A stretch of DNA of 64,000 nt from Bacillus sp. FJAT-45350. GTDB taxonomy: Bacteria > Bacillota > Bacilli > Bacillales > NISU01. The DNA is taken from assembly GCF_002335805.1 (NCBI RefSeq), contig NZ_NISU01000002.1, positions 324,838 to 388,837 of the forward strand, in the 5' to 3' direction. The translations under genes and the position numbers were made by a program. A model generated the notes under the pieces. The model was not told where the DNA came from. It saw only the letters and a list, made by a program, of their open reading frames with translations, and searched no databases. Positions 56,189 to 64,000 of this stretch are shown one piece after another (position 1 is the stretch's first letter; every line of letters starts with the position of its first letter).

Positions 56189-56584
56189 ATGTTCCGTATT
56201 CTGTTATTATTAATTATTATTGTTCCTGCTGTTGAGATGCTTGTTTTAATCTTAGCGGGAAATGTAATTGGCGTGTGGCCTACTATATTTCTAGTTGTTT
56301 TTACTGGTGTTCTAGGAGCGTGGTTAGCGAAAAGGGAAGGCTTGAATGCGCTTCGTGTCGCTCAGCTTCAGACACAACAAGGAGAATTACCAAGTGGTGT
56401 TATCCTTGATGGTATTTGTATTCTTATCGGGGGAGTTGTCTTACTAACTCCTGGATTTATAACTGACTTCATAGGGTTCTATCTGTTAATTCCTCAGACT
56501 AGAGGGACTGTGAAAGCTCTGATGAAAAAGATTTTAGAGAAAATAATACAAAAGGGTAATTTTGTTTATGTTTCACGTCGTTAA
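56189..56584 (+). CDS. fxsA: FxsA family membrane protein
   Basis: A 131-aa protein with hydrophobic segments at about 3-22, 26-45 and 75-100. The FxsA signature region LAKREGLNALRVAQLQTQQGELPSG is present. E. coli FxsA lets phage T7 escape F exclusion, but the normal role is unknown. AAGGAGAA precedes the ATG. Position after pyk matches B. subtilis ytzA. Confidence 0.92.
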   Translation: MFRILLLLIIIVPAVEMLVLILAGNVIGVWPTIFLVVFTGVLGAWLAKREGLNALRVAQLQTQQGELPSGVILDGICILIGGVVLLTPGFITDFIGFYLLIPQTRGTVKALMKKILEKIIQKGNFVYVSRR

Positions 56585-56594
56585 TAATGAATGT

Positions 56595-56622
56595 AGCCTG
56601 GACATAAATGTCCAGGCTTTTC
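56595..56622 (+). terminator. terminator of fxsA
   Basis: AGCCTGGACA pairs with TGTCCAGGCT around TAAA, followed by TTCT. Confidence 0.8.
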
Positions 56623-56740
56623 TATTCGGAGCTATCTCAACAGGACGTACTCTACTACTCCTACATTGGAAGTACTATTTAGGAATACTTTTAACAAGTA
56701 GCTTCTCCAAAAATGCTTCGGACTTATTCTGAGGAGAAAA

Positions 56741-57850
56741 TTATTTTTTCAATATAAAGTCTCTCATATCGTGAAAGACCTTAGCTCTGTAAAGTGTTCG
56801 AAGGAAAACGAGAAAGGCAGGTCCTAACATTAATCCTAAAAGTCCAAATAGTTGAAAGCCAACAAAAAGAGCTAGTAGCATTGCTAAGGGGTCTACACCA
56901 ATATTTTGAGATAATATCTTAGGCTCCATTACTTGTCTTTGGATGACAACGATGCCGTATAAAATCGATAACCCAATTGTCAGTGTATGCTGTTCTGCAA
57001 AAAACGTATAAATAATCCAAGGTATAAAGATTAAGCCAGTCCCTAAATAGGGAATTAAATCAACAACCGCAATACTAATAGCAATTGTAATTGGATAATC
57101 TACACCTATGATTAGCAATCCACTAAGTACGATGACACAAGTGATTGAAATGAGTGTAAGTTGTGCAAACATATAGCCAAACATAGCTCTCTTTAAATCA
57201 TGCATCACACGTGAAATACTTGTAGCTACTTTTTCAGGAGTTACTTTAATTAAATAACCTCTTAGACGATACCAATCTTTACTAATAAAAAACGTCGCCA
57301 TAAAGGAAAAGATAATCACTGTTGCAAGGTTCGGCAAGGAAAGCAATAAATCTGAAAGGCCATTAAATAAATGTTGGATCCCTGTACCGATGTTAGAAGC
57401 TAATTGTGAGCTGAACGTTTGAACATAATTCATAATAGTCGATTGTTGCTCTACTTCAAGATTGTTAAAAACTCGAATGAACTGTTCATACAATGGCATA
57501 AGAGTCGTGATGAAAAACACGTCTAAGTAATTCATGAGTTTTTTTATATGAAGAGGTAGAGTGGTAGCTAAATAATTAGAACCGGAAATCACTTCTGCAA
57601 TGAGTAGTGTTACTAGAGCTGTTAACACGGTAAAAGCAATTGCTAGTGTCAAAAGAACAGCTATCGCCCGTTTCAGTTTAAATGAGTTTTCTAAAAAGTT
57701 CACGATAGGGTTTATTAAAAACGCTAATGCAAGTCCTAATATAAAAGGGTATATAACTGCTGTCACATAATAGGAAGTTAGAATGAGTATACTAATTATG
57801 GCAAGCATAAGTGTAATTCTTATAAAAATCATCAGAGCTTCTTTATTCAT
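56741..57850 (-). CDS. ytvI: AI-2E family transporter / sporulation membrane protein YtvI
   Basis: A 369-aa integral membrane protein with about eight hydrophobic helices, of the AI-2E (PerM-like) family. YtvI is the spore-former member, as supported by location between fxsA and ytwI. The transported substrate is not known. AGGAGGTGA lies before the ATG. The 150 nt downstream of the stop show only an imperfect TTCTCC/GGAGAA stem as a candidate terminator. Confidence 0.9.
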   Translation of the reverse strand: MNKEALMIFIRITLMLAIISILILTSYYVTAVIYPFILGLALAFLINPIVNFLENSFKLKRAIAVLLTLAIAFTVLTALVTLLIAEVISGSNYLATTLPLHIKKLMNYLDVFFITTLMPLYEQFIRVFNNLEVEQQSTIMNYVQTFSSQLASNIGTGIQHLFNGLSDLLLSLPNLATVIIFSFMATFFISKDWYRLRGYLIKVTPEKVATSISRVMHDLKRAMFGYMFAQLTLISITCVIVLSGLLIIGVDYPITIAISIAVVDLIPYLGTGLIFIPWIIYTFFAEQHTLTIGLSILYGIVVIQRQVMEPKILSQNIGVDPLAMLLALFVGFQLFGLLGLMLGPAFLVFLRTLYRAKVFHDMRDFILKK

Positions 57851-58059
57851 TTTTCACCTCCTAAGTAATAAGAAAGGACAAACTCCTTAGTATTACTCTA
57901 TGATGGATGAGAAAAAAGATGAGTTAATAAATTGTTATAATTAACTGTTGTATAATAGTTTTTGAAAACTCTATTCTATTATGAAACATAGATTAATATG
58001 ATAAAGTATGGTATGATTACAGTAACTAAATGCATATGTGGAAGGAAAGGACTTTTAAC

Positions 58060-58533
58060 TTGATCTCTAGTGCGACAGTGTTTATGTTAATTCTTTTAGC
58101 GATCAGTTTACTTGCAAAGAATCAATCCCTTATGGTCGCGGTACTTGTCTTATTGGTTATTAAATGGGTAGGTATTGGAGATAAGTTGTTCCCTTTAATT
58201 CAACAAAAAGGAATAAATTGGGGAGTTACTATCATTACAATAGCTGTTCTCGTACCTATTGTTACTGGAGATATCGGTTTAAAACACCTTACTGAAGCAA
58301 TGAAATCCTCTTATGCTTGGATTGCCCTGGCATCGGGGATTTTAGTTGCGATAATTGCTGCAAATGGGATTGATTTATTACAAAATGACCCGCATATTAC
58401 AGCTGCACTCGTTTTCGGGACAATATTAGCAGTAGCACTGTTTAACGGTGTAGCCGTAGGTCCGTTAATTGGGGCAGGAATTGCCTATTTATCAATGAGA
58501 GTTGTTCAATTTATAAGTTCAATGGGTGGATAA
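58060..58533 (+). CDS. ytwI: DUF441 (UPF0756) membrane protein YtwI
   Basis: A membrane protein of about 157 aa with four hydrophobic helices and the conserved KGINWGVTIITIAVLVPIVTGDIG and AVGPLIGAGIAYL. Function unknown. I prefer TTG 58060 (MISSATVFMLILL), with GGAAAGGA 9 nt upstream and a length close to B. subtilis YtwI. An ATG 30 nt earlier would add HMWKERTFNL. Upstream of citZ as in B. subtilis. Confidence 0.88.
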   Translation: MISSATVFMLILLAISLLAKNQSLMVAVLVLLVIKWVGIGDKLFPLIQQKGINWGVTIITIAVLVPIVTGDIGLKHLTEAMKSSYAWIALASGILVAIIAANGIDLLQNDPHITAALVFGTILAVALFNGVAVGPLIGAGIAYLSMRVVQFISSMGG

Positions 58534-58613
58534 GTAACCATCCAGCACTAATTTTTCTGAAAATTATGAGTAGTTGCATTTTTTCTACTTTAGAATGTTT
58601 ATTCTTAAAAACG

Positions 58614-58642
58614 TTCACAAAAGTTTAAAATATGTTTATAAT
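58614..58642 (+). promoter_or_regulatory. sigma-A promoter of citZ
   Basis: TTCACA, a 17-bp spacer and TATAAT, giving a transcript start near 58650 and a ~110-nt leader. Confidence 0.7.
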
Positions 58643-58690
58643 TAAGTTGATTGAAACATCCTTCCTACATAACGTGTCTTTTAGAGAGAA

Positions 58691-58705
58691 ATGTAAGCAT
58701 TTTCT
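58691..58705 (+). promoter_or_regulatory. cre-like site in the citZ leader
   Basis: ATGTAAGCATTTTCT matches the cre consensus WTGNAANCGNWNNCW except that the central CG reads CA. Located about 40 nt after the predicted start site, where CcpA could block elongation. citZ is under CcpA and CcpC control in B. subtilis. Confidence 0.45.
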
Positions 58706-58761
58706 TTTCTTTTTTGTTGAAATGATATTATTATTATTAATTGGGTAAAGGAGAGGTTGAA

Positions 58762-59877
58762 ATGAGTACAACTAAAGGTCTTGAGGGTATCGTAGCAACT
58801 ACATCAAGTGTTAGTTCGATTATTGATAGTGTTTTAACGTACCAAGGATACAACATTGATGACTTAGCTGATAATGCTAGCTTTGAAGAGGTTATTTTCT
58901 TACTATGGAATGGTCGTCTTCCTAAGCAAGATGAACTAACTGAATTAACAAAGCAATTAGCAGTTAATTCAGAGGTTCCAAAAGAAATCTTTGAACAAAT
59001 GAAATCGTATCCAAACGATAAGGTTCACCCAATGGCAGCTCTTCGTACAGCTGTTTCTAGCTTAGCGTTATATGATGAAAATGCTGATGAGTTAAATGAA
59101 GAGGAAAACAAGAGTAAAGCAATTCGCCTACAAGCGAAAATGCCTACAATTGTAGCTGGTTTCTCTCGCATTCGTGAAGGGAAAGAACCAGTAGCACCTC
59201 GCAGTGACTTAGGAGTAGCAGCAAACTTTTTATACATGCTTAATGGTGAAGAGCCGGACGAGATTTCTGTAAATGCAATTGACAAGGCGTTAGTATTACA
59301 TGCTGACCATGAGTTAAATGCATCTACATTTACTGCTCGCGTCTGTGTGGCTACTTTATCTGATATGTATTCTGGAATCACAGCGGCTATTGGTGCATTA
59401 AAAGGACCATTACATGGTGGTGCTAATGAAGCTGTTATGGCAATGCTTATGGATATCGGTGATGTTGACAATGTTGATTCATACATTCGTCGTGCACTGG
59501 ATAATAAAGTAAAAATCATGGGCTTCGGTCATCGTGTGTACAAAGATGGAGACCCACGTGCAAAACACTTACGTGAAATGTCTAAGCAGTTAACAACAAT
59601 TACTGGTGAACCTAAGTGGTATGATATGTCTATCAAAATTGATGAGATGGTATCAGGTGAAAAAGGTTTATTACCAAATGTTGATTTCTATTCTGCTAGC
59701 GTATACCATAGTTTAGGTATCAAGCATGACCTATTCACACCTATTTTTGCTGTAAGTCGTACATCAGGTTGGTTAGCTCATATTCTAGAACAATATAGCA
59801 ACAACCGTTTAATCAGACCACGTGCTGAGTATGTTGGTCCTGATAAGCAAGTGTATGTACCAATCGAGCAAAGATAA
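58762..59877 (+). CDS. citZ: citrate synthase
   Basis: Condenses acetyl-CoA and oxaloacetate. The 371-aa type I dimeric synthase has LHADHELNASTF, GPLHGGANEAV, MGFGHRVYK and a C-terminal RPRAEYVGP. ATG 58762 follows AAAGGAGAGG by 7 nt; the frame extends 21 nt upstream into that site. First gene of citZ-icd-mdh. A hairpin after it may partly limit read-through into icd. Confidence 0.97.
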   Translation: MSTTKGLEGIVATTSSVSSIIDSVLTYQGYNIDDLADNASFEEVIFLLWNGRLPKQDELTELTKQLAVNSEVPKEIFEQMKSYPNDKVHPMAALRTAVSSLALYDENADELNEEENKSKAIRLQAKMPTIVAGFSRIREGKEPVAPRSDLGVAANFLYMLNGEEPDEISVNAIDKALVLHADHELNASTFTARVCVATLSDMYSGITAAIGALKGPLHGGANEAVMAMLMDIGDVDNVDSYIRRALDNKVKIMGFGHRVYKDGDPRAKHLREMSKQLTTITGEPKWYDMSIKIDEMVSGEKGLLPNVDFYSASVYHSLGIKHDLFTPIFAVSRTSGWLAHILEQYSNNRLIRPRAEYVGPDKQVYVPIEQR

Positions 59878-59892
59878 TAATAATTGAGTGCT

Positions 59893-59924
59893 AAGGAGGG
59901 GAAACCCTCCTTGTACATATTTTT
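59893..59924 (+). terminator. hairpin between citZ and icd, partial terminator
   Basis: AAGGAGGG pairs with CCCTCCTT around GAAA; the T-tract (GTACATATTTTT) is interrupted. Confidence 0.5.
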
Positions 59925-59961
59925 CTTATTTATTCATTCTTAGTTAGGGAGGAATTTTAGT

Positions 59962-61230
59962 ATGGCAAATGCAGAAGTTATTAAAGTTAACAATGGAGTA
60001 CTTGATGTACCCAACAACCCGGTGATTCCTTATATTGAAGGTGACGGAATTGGTCCTGATATTTGGGCAGCTGCTTCACGCGTATTAGATGCTGCAGTAG
60101 AAAAAGCATATAATGGTGAGAAGAAAATCGAGTGGAAAGAAATTCTTGTTGGTGAAAAAGCATTTAACCAAACAGGTGAGTGGTTACCAGAAGAATCTTT
60201 AGACGCTATCCGCGAATATTTAATCGCAATTAAAGGACCTTTAACTACACCAATCGGTGGAGGAATTCGTTCTTTAAACGTAGCATTACGTCAAAAGCTT
60301 GATCTATACACTTGCTTACGTCCTGTACGTTATTTCACTGGTGTTCCATCTCCAGTAAAAAAACCAGAAGATACTGATATGGTTATTTTCCGTGAAAATA
60401 CTGAAGATATTTATGCTGGTATTGAGTATCAAGAAGGATCTGATGAAGCTAAGAAATTGATCGCTTTCCTTCAAAATGAAATGGGAGTTAAAAACATCCG
60501 TTTCCCTGAAACTTCTGGATTAGGAATTAAGCCAATTTCTAAAGAAGGTACTGAGCGTCTTGTTCGTGCTGCTATTCAGTATGCAATTGACAACGGGCGT
60601 AAGAGCGTAACTCTTGTTCACAAAGGAAACATCATGAAATTTACTGAAGGTGCTTTCAAGAACTGGGGTTATGAATTAGCAGAGCGTGAGTTTGGCGAAA
60701 AAGTATTTACTTGGGCTCAGTATGATGAAATGGTTGAACGTGATGGTAAAGATGCAGCTAACAAAGCACAAGCTGATGCTGAAGCAGCTGGTAAAATCAT
60801 CATCAAAGATTCAATTGCTGATATCTTCTTACAACAAATCTTAACTCGTCCCAATGAGTTCGATGTAGTTGCTACTATGAACTTAAATGGTGATTATATT
60901 TCTGATGCTCTTGCTGCACAAGTTGGTGGTATTGGAATTGCTCCAGGAGCAAACATTAACTATGATACAGGACATGCTATCTTTGAAGCAACTCATGGTA
61001 CAGCACCAAAGTATGCTGGACTTGATAAAGTAAATCCTTCATCAGTATTACTATCTGGTGAGTTATTACTTCGTCACCTTGGTTGGATTGAAGCTGCTGA
61101 CCTAATTATGGGTTCAATGGATAAAACGATCGCTAGCAAGGTTGTAACTTATGATTTCGCTCGTCTTATGGACAACGCGACAGAAGTTAAATGTTCAGAA
61201 TTCGCTGATGAACTAATTAAAAACCTATAA
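59962..61230 (+). CDS. icd: isocitrate dehydrogenase (NADP)
   Basis: Oxidative decarboxylation of isocitrate to 2-oxoglutarate. The 422-aa protein has [12 protein letters not shown], the substrate-binding [26 protein letters not shown] (about 107-132) with the regulatory serine, [24 protein letters not shown] and [11 protein letters not shown]. This resembles Bacillus CitC. GGGAGGAA precedes the ATG. mdh follows. Confidence 0.97.
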   Translation: MANAEVIKVNNGVLDVPNNPVIPYIEGDGIGPDIWAAASRVLDAAVEKAYNGEKKIEWKEILVGEKAFNQTGEWLPEESLDAIREYLIAIKGPLTTPIGGGIRSLNVALRQKLDLYTCLRPVRYFTGVPSPVKKPEDTDMVIFRENTEDIYAGIEYQEGSDEAKKLIAFLQNEMGVKNIRFPETSGLGIKPISKEGTERLVRAAIQYAIDNGRKSVTLVHKGNIMKFTEGAFKNWGYELAEREFGEKVFTWAQYDEMVERDGKDAANKAQADAEAAGKIIIKDSIADIFLQQILTRPNEFDVVATMNLNGDYISDALAAQVGGIGIAPGANINYDTGHAIFEATHGTAPKYAGLDKVNPSSVLLSGELLLRHLGWIEAADLIMGSMDKTIASKVVTYDFARLMDNATEVKCSEFADELIKNL

Positions 61231-61262
61231 TTTTCTAAAACTTGCAGTGGGAGTGGATGAAG

Positions 61263-62201
61263 GTGGCAATTAAACGTAGAAAAGTATCTGTTATTGGTGG
61301 AGGATTCACTGGTGCTACTACAGCATTAATGGTAGCTCAAAAAGAGCTTGGTGACGTAGTACTTGTTGATATTCCACAAATGGAAGGTCCTACTAAAGGT
61401 AAAGCGTTAGATATGCTTGAATCAGCACCTATACAAGGCGTCGACTCTACCATCATTGGTACTTCTAGCTATGAGGATACTGCTGGTTCTGATGTTGTTA
61501 TCATTACAGCAGGTATTGCTCGTAAGCCTGGAATGAGCCGTGATGATTTAGTAAACACAAATGCCGGAATTATGAAGGCTGTAACGAATGAAATCGTTAA
61601 ACACTCGCCTGATTGTTACATCATCGTACTTACAAACCCTGCAGATGCAATGACGTATACAGTATTCAAGGAGTCTGGATTCCCGAAGAACCGTGTAATC
61701 GGACAATCGGGAGTTCTAGATTCTGCTCGTTTCCGTACGTTTGTTGCTCAAGAGCTTAATATATCAGTTGAAGATATAACTGGTTTCGTATTAGGTGGAC
61801 ATGGCGATGACATGGTACCTCTAGTACGCTATTCATATGCTGGAGGAATACCATTAGAAAAGCTAATTCCACAAGAACGTTTAGATGCAATTGTGGAACG
61901 TACTCGTAAAGGTGGCGGTGAAATAGTTGGACTTCTTGGAAACGGAAGTGCCTATTATGCGCCAGCAGCTGCCCTAACACAAATGGCTGAAGCTATTCTT
62001 AAAGATAAGAAGCGTATTCTTCCAACTATCGCTTACTTAGAAGGAGAATATGGTTACAATGATATCTATGTTGGAGTACCAACAATCCTTGGTGGAGATG
62101 GTATTGAAAAAGTAATCGAGCTTGACTTAACTGAGTCAGAAAAAACTGAATTAGCTAAATCTGTAGAATCAGTTCGTAGTGTGATGAGTGCATTACCATA
62201 A
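61263..62201 (+). CDS. mdh: malate dehydrogenase
   Basis: Interconverts malate and oxaloacetate with NAD. The 312-aa LDH-like MDH has [40 protein letters not shown] and the catalytic [17 protein letters not shown] 61263 gives [12 protein letters not shown] and the same length as B. subtilis Mdh, with GGGAGTG 7 nt upstream; ATG 61257 sits too close to that site. 32 nt after icd, same operon, ended by a strong terminator. Confidence 0.95.
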   Translation: MAIKRRKVSVIGGGFTGATTALMVAQKELGDVVLVDIPQMEGPTKGKALDMLESAPIQGVDSTIIGTSSYEDTAGSDVVIITAGIARKPGMSRDDLVNTNAGIMKAVTNEIVKHSPDCYIIVLTNPADAMTYTVFKESGFPKNRVIGQSGVLDSARFRTFVAQELNISVEDITGFVLGGHGDDMVPLVRYSYAGGIPLEKLIPQERLDAIVERTRKGGGEIVGLLGNGSAYYAPAAALTQMAEAILKDKKRILPTIAYLEGEYGYNDIYVGVPTILGGDGIEKVIELDLTESEKTELAKSVESVRSVMSALP

Positions 62202-62211
62202 GACGTATAAT

Positions 62212-62254
62212 AAAGAACAGAGGATGATGAGAAACTCATCCTCTGTTCTTTTCT
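62212..62254 (+). terminator. terminator of citZ-icd-mdh
   Basis: AAAGAACAGAGGATGA pairs with TCATCCTCTGTTCTTT, followed by TCT. Confidence 0.88.
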
Positions 62255-62532
62255 GTGTTAAGAAACTTATTAATATGGTCTTATAGTATAGACATCTTAG
62301 TTTGATATAAATCGTCAACTAAAGCTAATAAAAATGGTTTATTCTTTTCTGTAGGTGATAGACTCTGTATTTCTGTTCAAAGCAATGTGCTATAATAACA
62401 AAAAAAGAACTACATATAGTATGTTAGGCTAACTATACGTAGAAATTAGACAAATTGGGGAAAAACATTGTTGTAACCGTTCAAATATTATCTTTGAAAA
62501 ATTTATTTTCAAAGCAACAATGGAGGATGTTT
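62255..62532 (+). promoter_or_regulatory. phoP upstream region with extended -10 promoter and hairpin
   Basis: An extended -10 TGC-TATAAT is at 62388-62396. After it CTACATATAGT (62411-62421) can pair with ACTATACGTAG (62432-62442). I saw no clear PHO-box direct repeats (TTAACA type), so autoregulation is not shown here. Confidence 0.4.
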
Positions 62533-63252
62533 ATGTCTCAAAGGATTTTAGTGGTAGATGACGAAGAATCAATTGTAACCTTAATTCAATTCAATTTAGA
62601 ACAGGCAGGCTATGACGTAACAACAGCAATGGATGGAGTTACTGCTTTGAACTTGGCTCAAACGAAAGGCTTTGACTTAATTGTGTTAGATTTAATGATT
62701 CCAGAAATGGATGGATTAGATGTATGTAAACAATTGCGTTTAAACAAAGTCATGACTCCTATATTAATGTTAACAGCTAAGGATGAAGAGTTTGACAAAG
62801 TACTAGGTCTAGAGCTAGGTGCAGATGATTATATGACTAAACCATTTAGTCCAAGAGAAGTAGTTGCTAGAATTCGAGCTATATTACGCCGAGTTGGACA
62901 AGCTCAACAAGTAGATAAAGAAAAAGAAATTACAAGCTCATTACTTCAAATAGGGGAAGTAATAATTCATGCTGATAACTATGAAGTATTGTATAAAAAT
63001 CAAGCCCTTGATTTAACACCAAAGGAATTTGAGTTGCTTCTTTATCTAGCGAATCATAAAGGGAGAGTATTAACTAGGGACCAACTATTAAATGCTGTTT
63101 GGAATTATGAATTTGTTGGTGATACAAGAATAGTTGATGTTCATATAAGCCATCTTCGAGAAAAAATAGAACCGAATACAAGAAAGCCTATTTATATTAA
63201 AACGGTACGAGGATTAGGGTATAAGTTGGAGGAGCCTAATCTAGATGTCTAA
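62533..63252 (+). CDS. phoP: response regulator PhoP (OmpR family)
   Basis: Phosphate-starvation response regulator of 239 aa. The receiver domain (1-120) has the acidic pair in VVDDEES, phospho-acceptor Asp53 in VLDLMIPEMDG, and the PhoP-typical MLTAKDEEFDKVLGLELGADDYMTKPFSPREV. The winged-helix DNA-binding domain (about 135-235) ends VRGLGYKLEEPN. Near-identity in these stretches to remembered B. subtilis PhoP, and location after mdh, support the name. TGGAGGA lies 6 nt before ATG 62533. phoR starts within its last codons. Confidence 0.96.
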   Translation: MSQRILVVDDEESIVTLIQFNLEQAGYDVTTAMDGVTALNLAQTKGFDLIVLDLMIPEMDGLDVCKQLRLNKVMTPILMLTAKDEEFDKVLGLELGADDYMTKPFSPREVVARIRAILRRVGQAQQVDKEKEITSSLLQIGEVIIHADNYEVLYKNQALDLTPKEFELLLYLANHKGRVLTRDQLLNAVWNYEFVGDTRIVDVHISHLREKIEPNTRKPIYIKTVRGLGYKLEEPNLDV

Positions 63253-64000
63253 ATACCGCTTTAGATTAATTGCTTCCGTACTATCAATTACATTATTAGT
63301 TTTAAGCGGACTCGGATTAATTATAGGACAACTATTTAAGGATTTTTATTTTGAACAGTTAACAAATAGAATGGACAAAGAAGCTAAATTAGCAGGCTAT
63401 ACAGTGATTGACCATTTAAATGACCATCTAGCTATACAAGAGCAAACGTTGGTTATTAGTGAAAAACTAGATGCAAGAGTAACGATTATTTTAGAAGATG
63501 GTACGGTCATTGGGGAATCTGCTAAAGATCCAGACTTGCTTGATAATCATCTCGATCGTCCAGAAATAAAAGCGGTATTAGATGGTAAAAAAGAGCTTTC
63601 GATTAGATATAGTGAAACAGTAAAAGCTGAGTTACTTTATATTGCTGTTCCTTTGATAAATAGTGTAGGAGACTTATACGGATATTTACGTTTAGGAATT
63701 CCAATAGAAGAATTAAATCACATGAGTCAAAAAATTTGGGGATTGTTAATCTTCAGTTTCACTATTGCCTTCGGTGTAATCGTACTGGTGACTTATCGAG
63801 TTGCTAATCAGATGGTCCGTCCAATTGAGGAAGCAACAAAGGTTGCAAATGAATTAGCTGAAGGAAATTTCCATGCTCGAACAATAGTTGGACGGAAAGA
63901 TGAAGTTGGGCAGTTAAGTCGTTCAATTAATGTCTTGGCGAAAAACCTAGACCAAGTGACAAAGCGCAATCAAGTTCAAAAAGAAAGATTAGAAACATTA
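63245..64000 (+). CDS. phoR: sensor histidine kinase PhoR, N-terminal part (cut by window end)
   Basis: The frame starts at ATG 63245, overlapping the phoP stop by 8 nt, and stays open for 252 codons to the window edge. It shows one membrane helix (about 7-29), an extracytoplasmic sensor domain (about 30-155), a second helix (about 165-187) and a HAMP domain (about 188-240, RVANQMVRPIEEATKVANELAEGNFHARTI). The PAS and kinase domains lie beyond the window. This is the PhoP partner kinase by position and layout. Confidence 0.93.
   Translation, partial: MSKYRFRLIASVLSITLLVLSGLGLIIGQLFKDFYFEQLTNRMDKEAKLAGYTVIDHLNDHLAIQEQTLVISEKLDARVTIILEDGTVIGESAKDPDLLDNHLDRPEIKAVLDGKKELSIRYSETVKAELLYIAVPLINSVGDLYGYLRLGIPIEELNHMSQKIWGLLIFSFTIAFGVIVLVTYRVANQMVRPIEEATKVANELAEGNFHARTIVGRKDEVGQLSRSINVLAKNLDQVTKRNQVQKERLETL

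Noticed and set aside
59025-59519. 164-codon minus-strand frame inside citZ
   Set aside because: Antisense shadow of a well-supported gene; no ribosome site or family features.

Overview
This AT-rich window is a piece of a Bacillaceae chromosome. The gene order is the conserved Bacillus acsA-tyrS-rpsD-ezrA-thiI-sppA-ackA-argGH-dnaE-accDA-pfkA-pyk-citZ-icd-mdh-phoPR block. Endospore genes (alpha/beta-type SASP, GerW-like YtfJ, YtrH, YtrI, YtvI, RefZ) mark a spore former. Several loci differ from B. subtilis, including a FadR-type GntR gene before accD and an HD nuclease/Lon-like/EcsC cluster. An alkaliphilic or related Bacillus lineage is plausible, but the species is inferred only loosely. 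No phage, IS element, CRISPR array, rRNA or tRNA gene was seen.

Layout. 1-5.7 kb: tail of acsA, a class A PBP with a fibronectin-III domain, T-box-controlled tyrS, and rpsD with its own promoter and leader. 6-11 kb: multi-GAF diguanylate cyclase, free methionine sulfoxide reductase, RefZ, HisJ. 11-16 kb: ezrA, a small membrane protein, nifZ-thiI (tRNA 4-thiouridine), SASP. 16-24 kb: acyl-CoA synthetase, amidohydrolase, NAD kinase, sppA-yteJ, ytfI-ytfJ, tpx. 24-31 kb: YtxK methyltransferase, ackA, YhaM-like HD exonuclease, Lon-like protease, EcsC protein. 32-38 kb: argGH, uspA, SDR, small unknowns, ald. 38-45 kb: pspA behind a sigma-W-type promoter, YitT family, ytkL, ytoI, ytpI, nrnA, ytrHI. 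45-64 kb: dnaE, malic enzyme, GntR regulator, accDA, pfkA, pyk, fxsA, ytvI, ytwI, citZ-icd-mdh, phoP and the start of phoR.

The metabolic genes connect lower glycolysis (pfkA, pyk), acetate overflow (ackA, acsA), malate/pyruvate exchange (malic enzyme), malonyl-CoA synthesis (accDA) and the TCA branch (citZ-icd-mdh). A near-perfect FadR-class operator palindrome overlaps the malic enzyme start region, two genes ahead of accDA, with a FadR-type GntR gene in between. This suggests local acyl-CoA or organic-acid control.

The most unusual non-coding structure is a set of four intergenic blocks, at about 24.2, 25.4, 31.3 and 37.1 kb, built of 7-bp-phased degenerate repeats. Several fold into inverted repeats. 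One abuts a stop codon, one contains a stop codon, and one abuts a Shine-Dalgarno sequence. A second family consists of hairpins with a shared AGGTAAA...ACCTTT core, one of which ends a ~160-bp MITE-like element at 10.7 kb. Other signals of note are a 15-bp inverted repeat bracketing the ytoI promoter, ARG-box-like sites before argG, and a non-canonical NAD kinase motif. Start codons were chosen from Shine-Dalgarno position and remembered family N-termini; alternatives are given where unclear.
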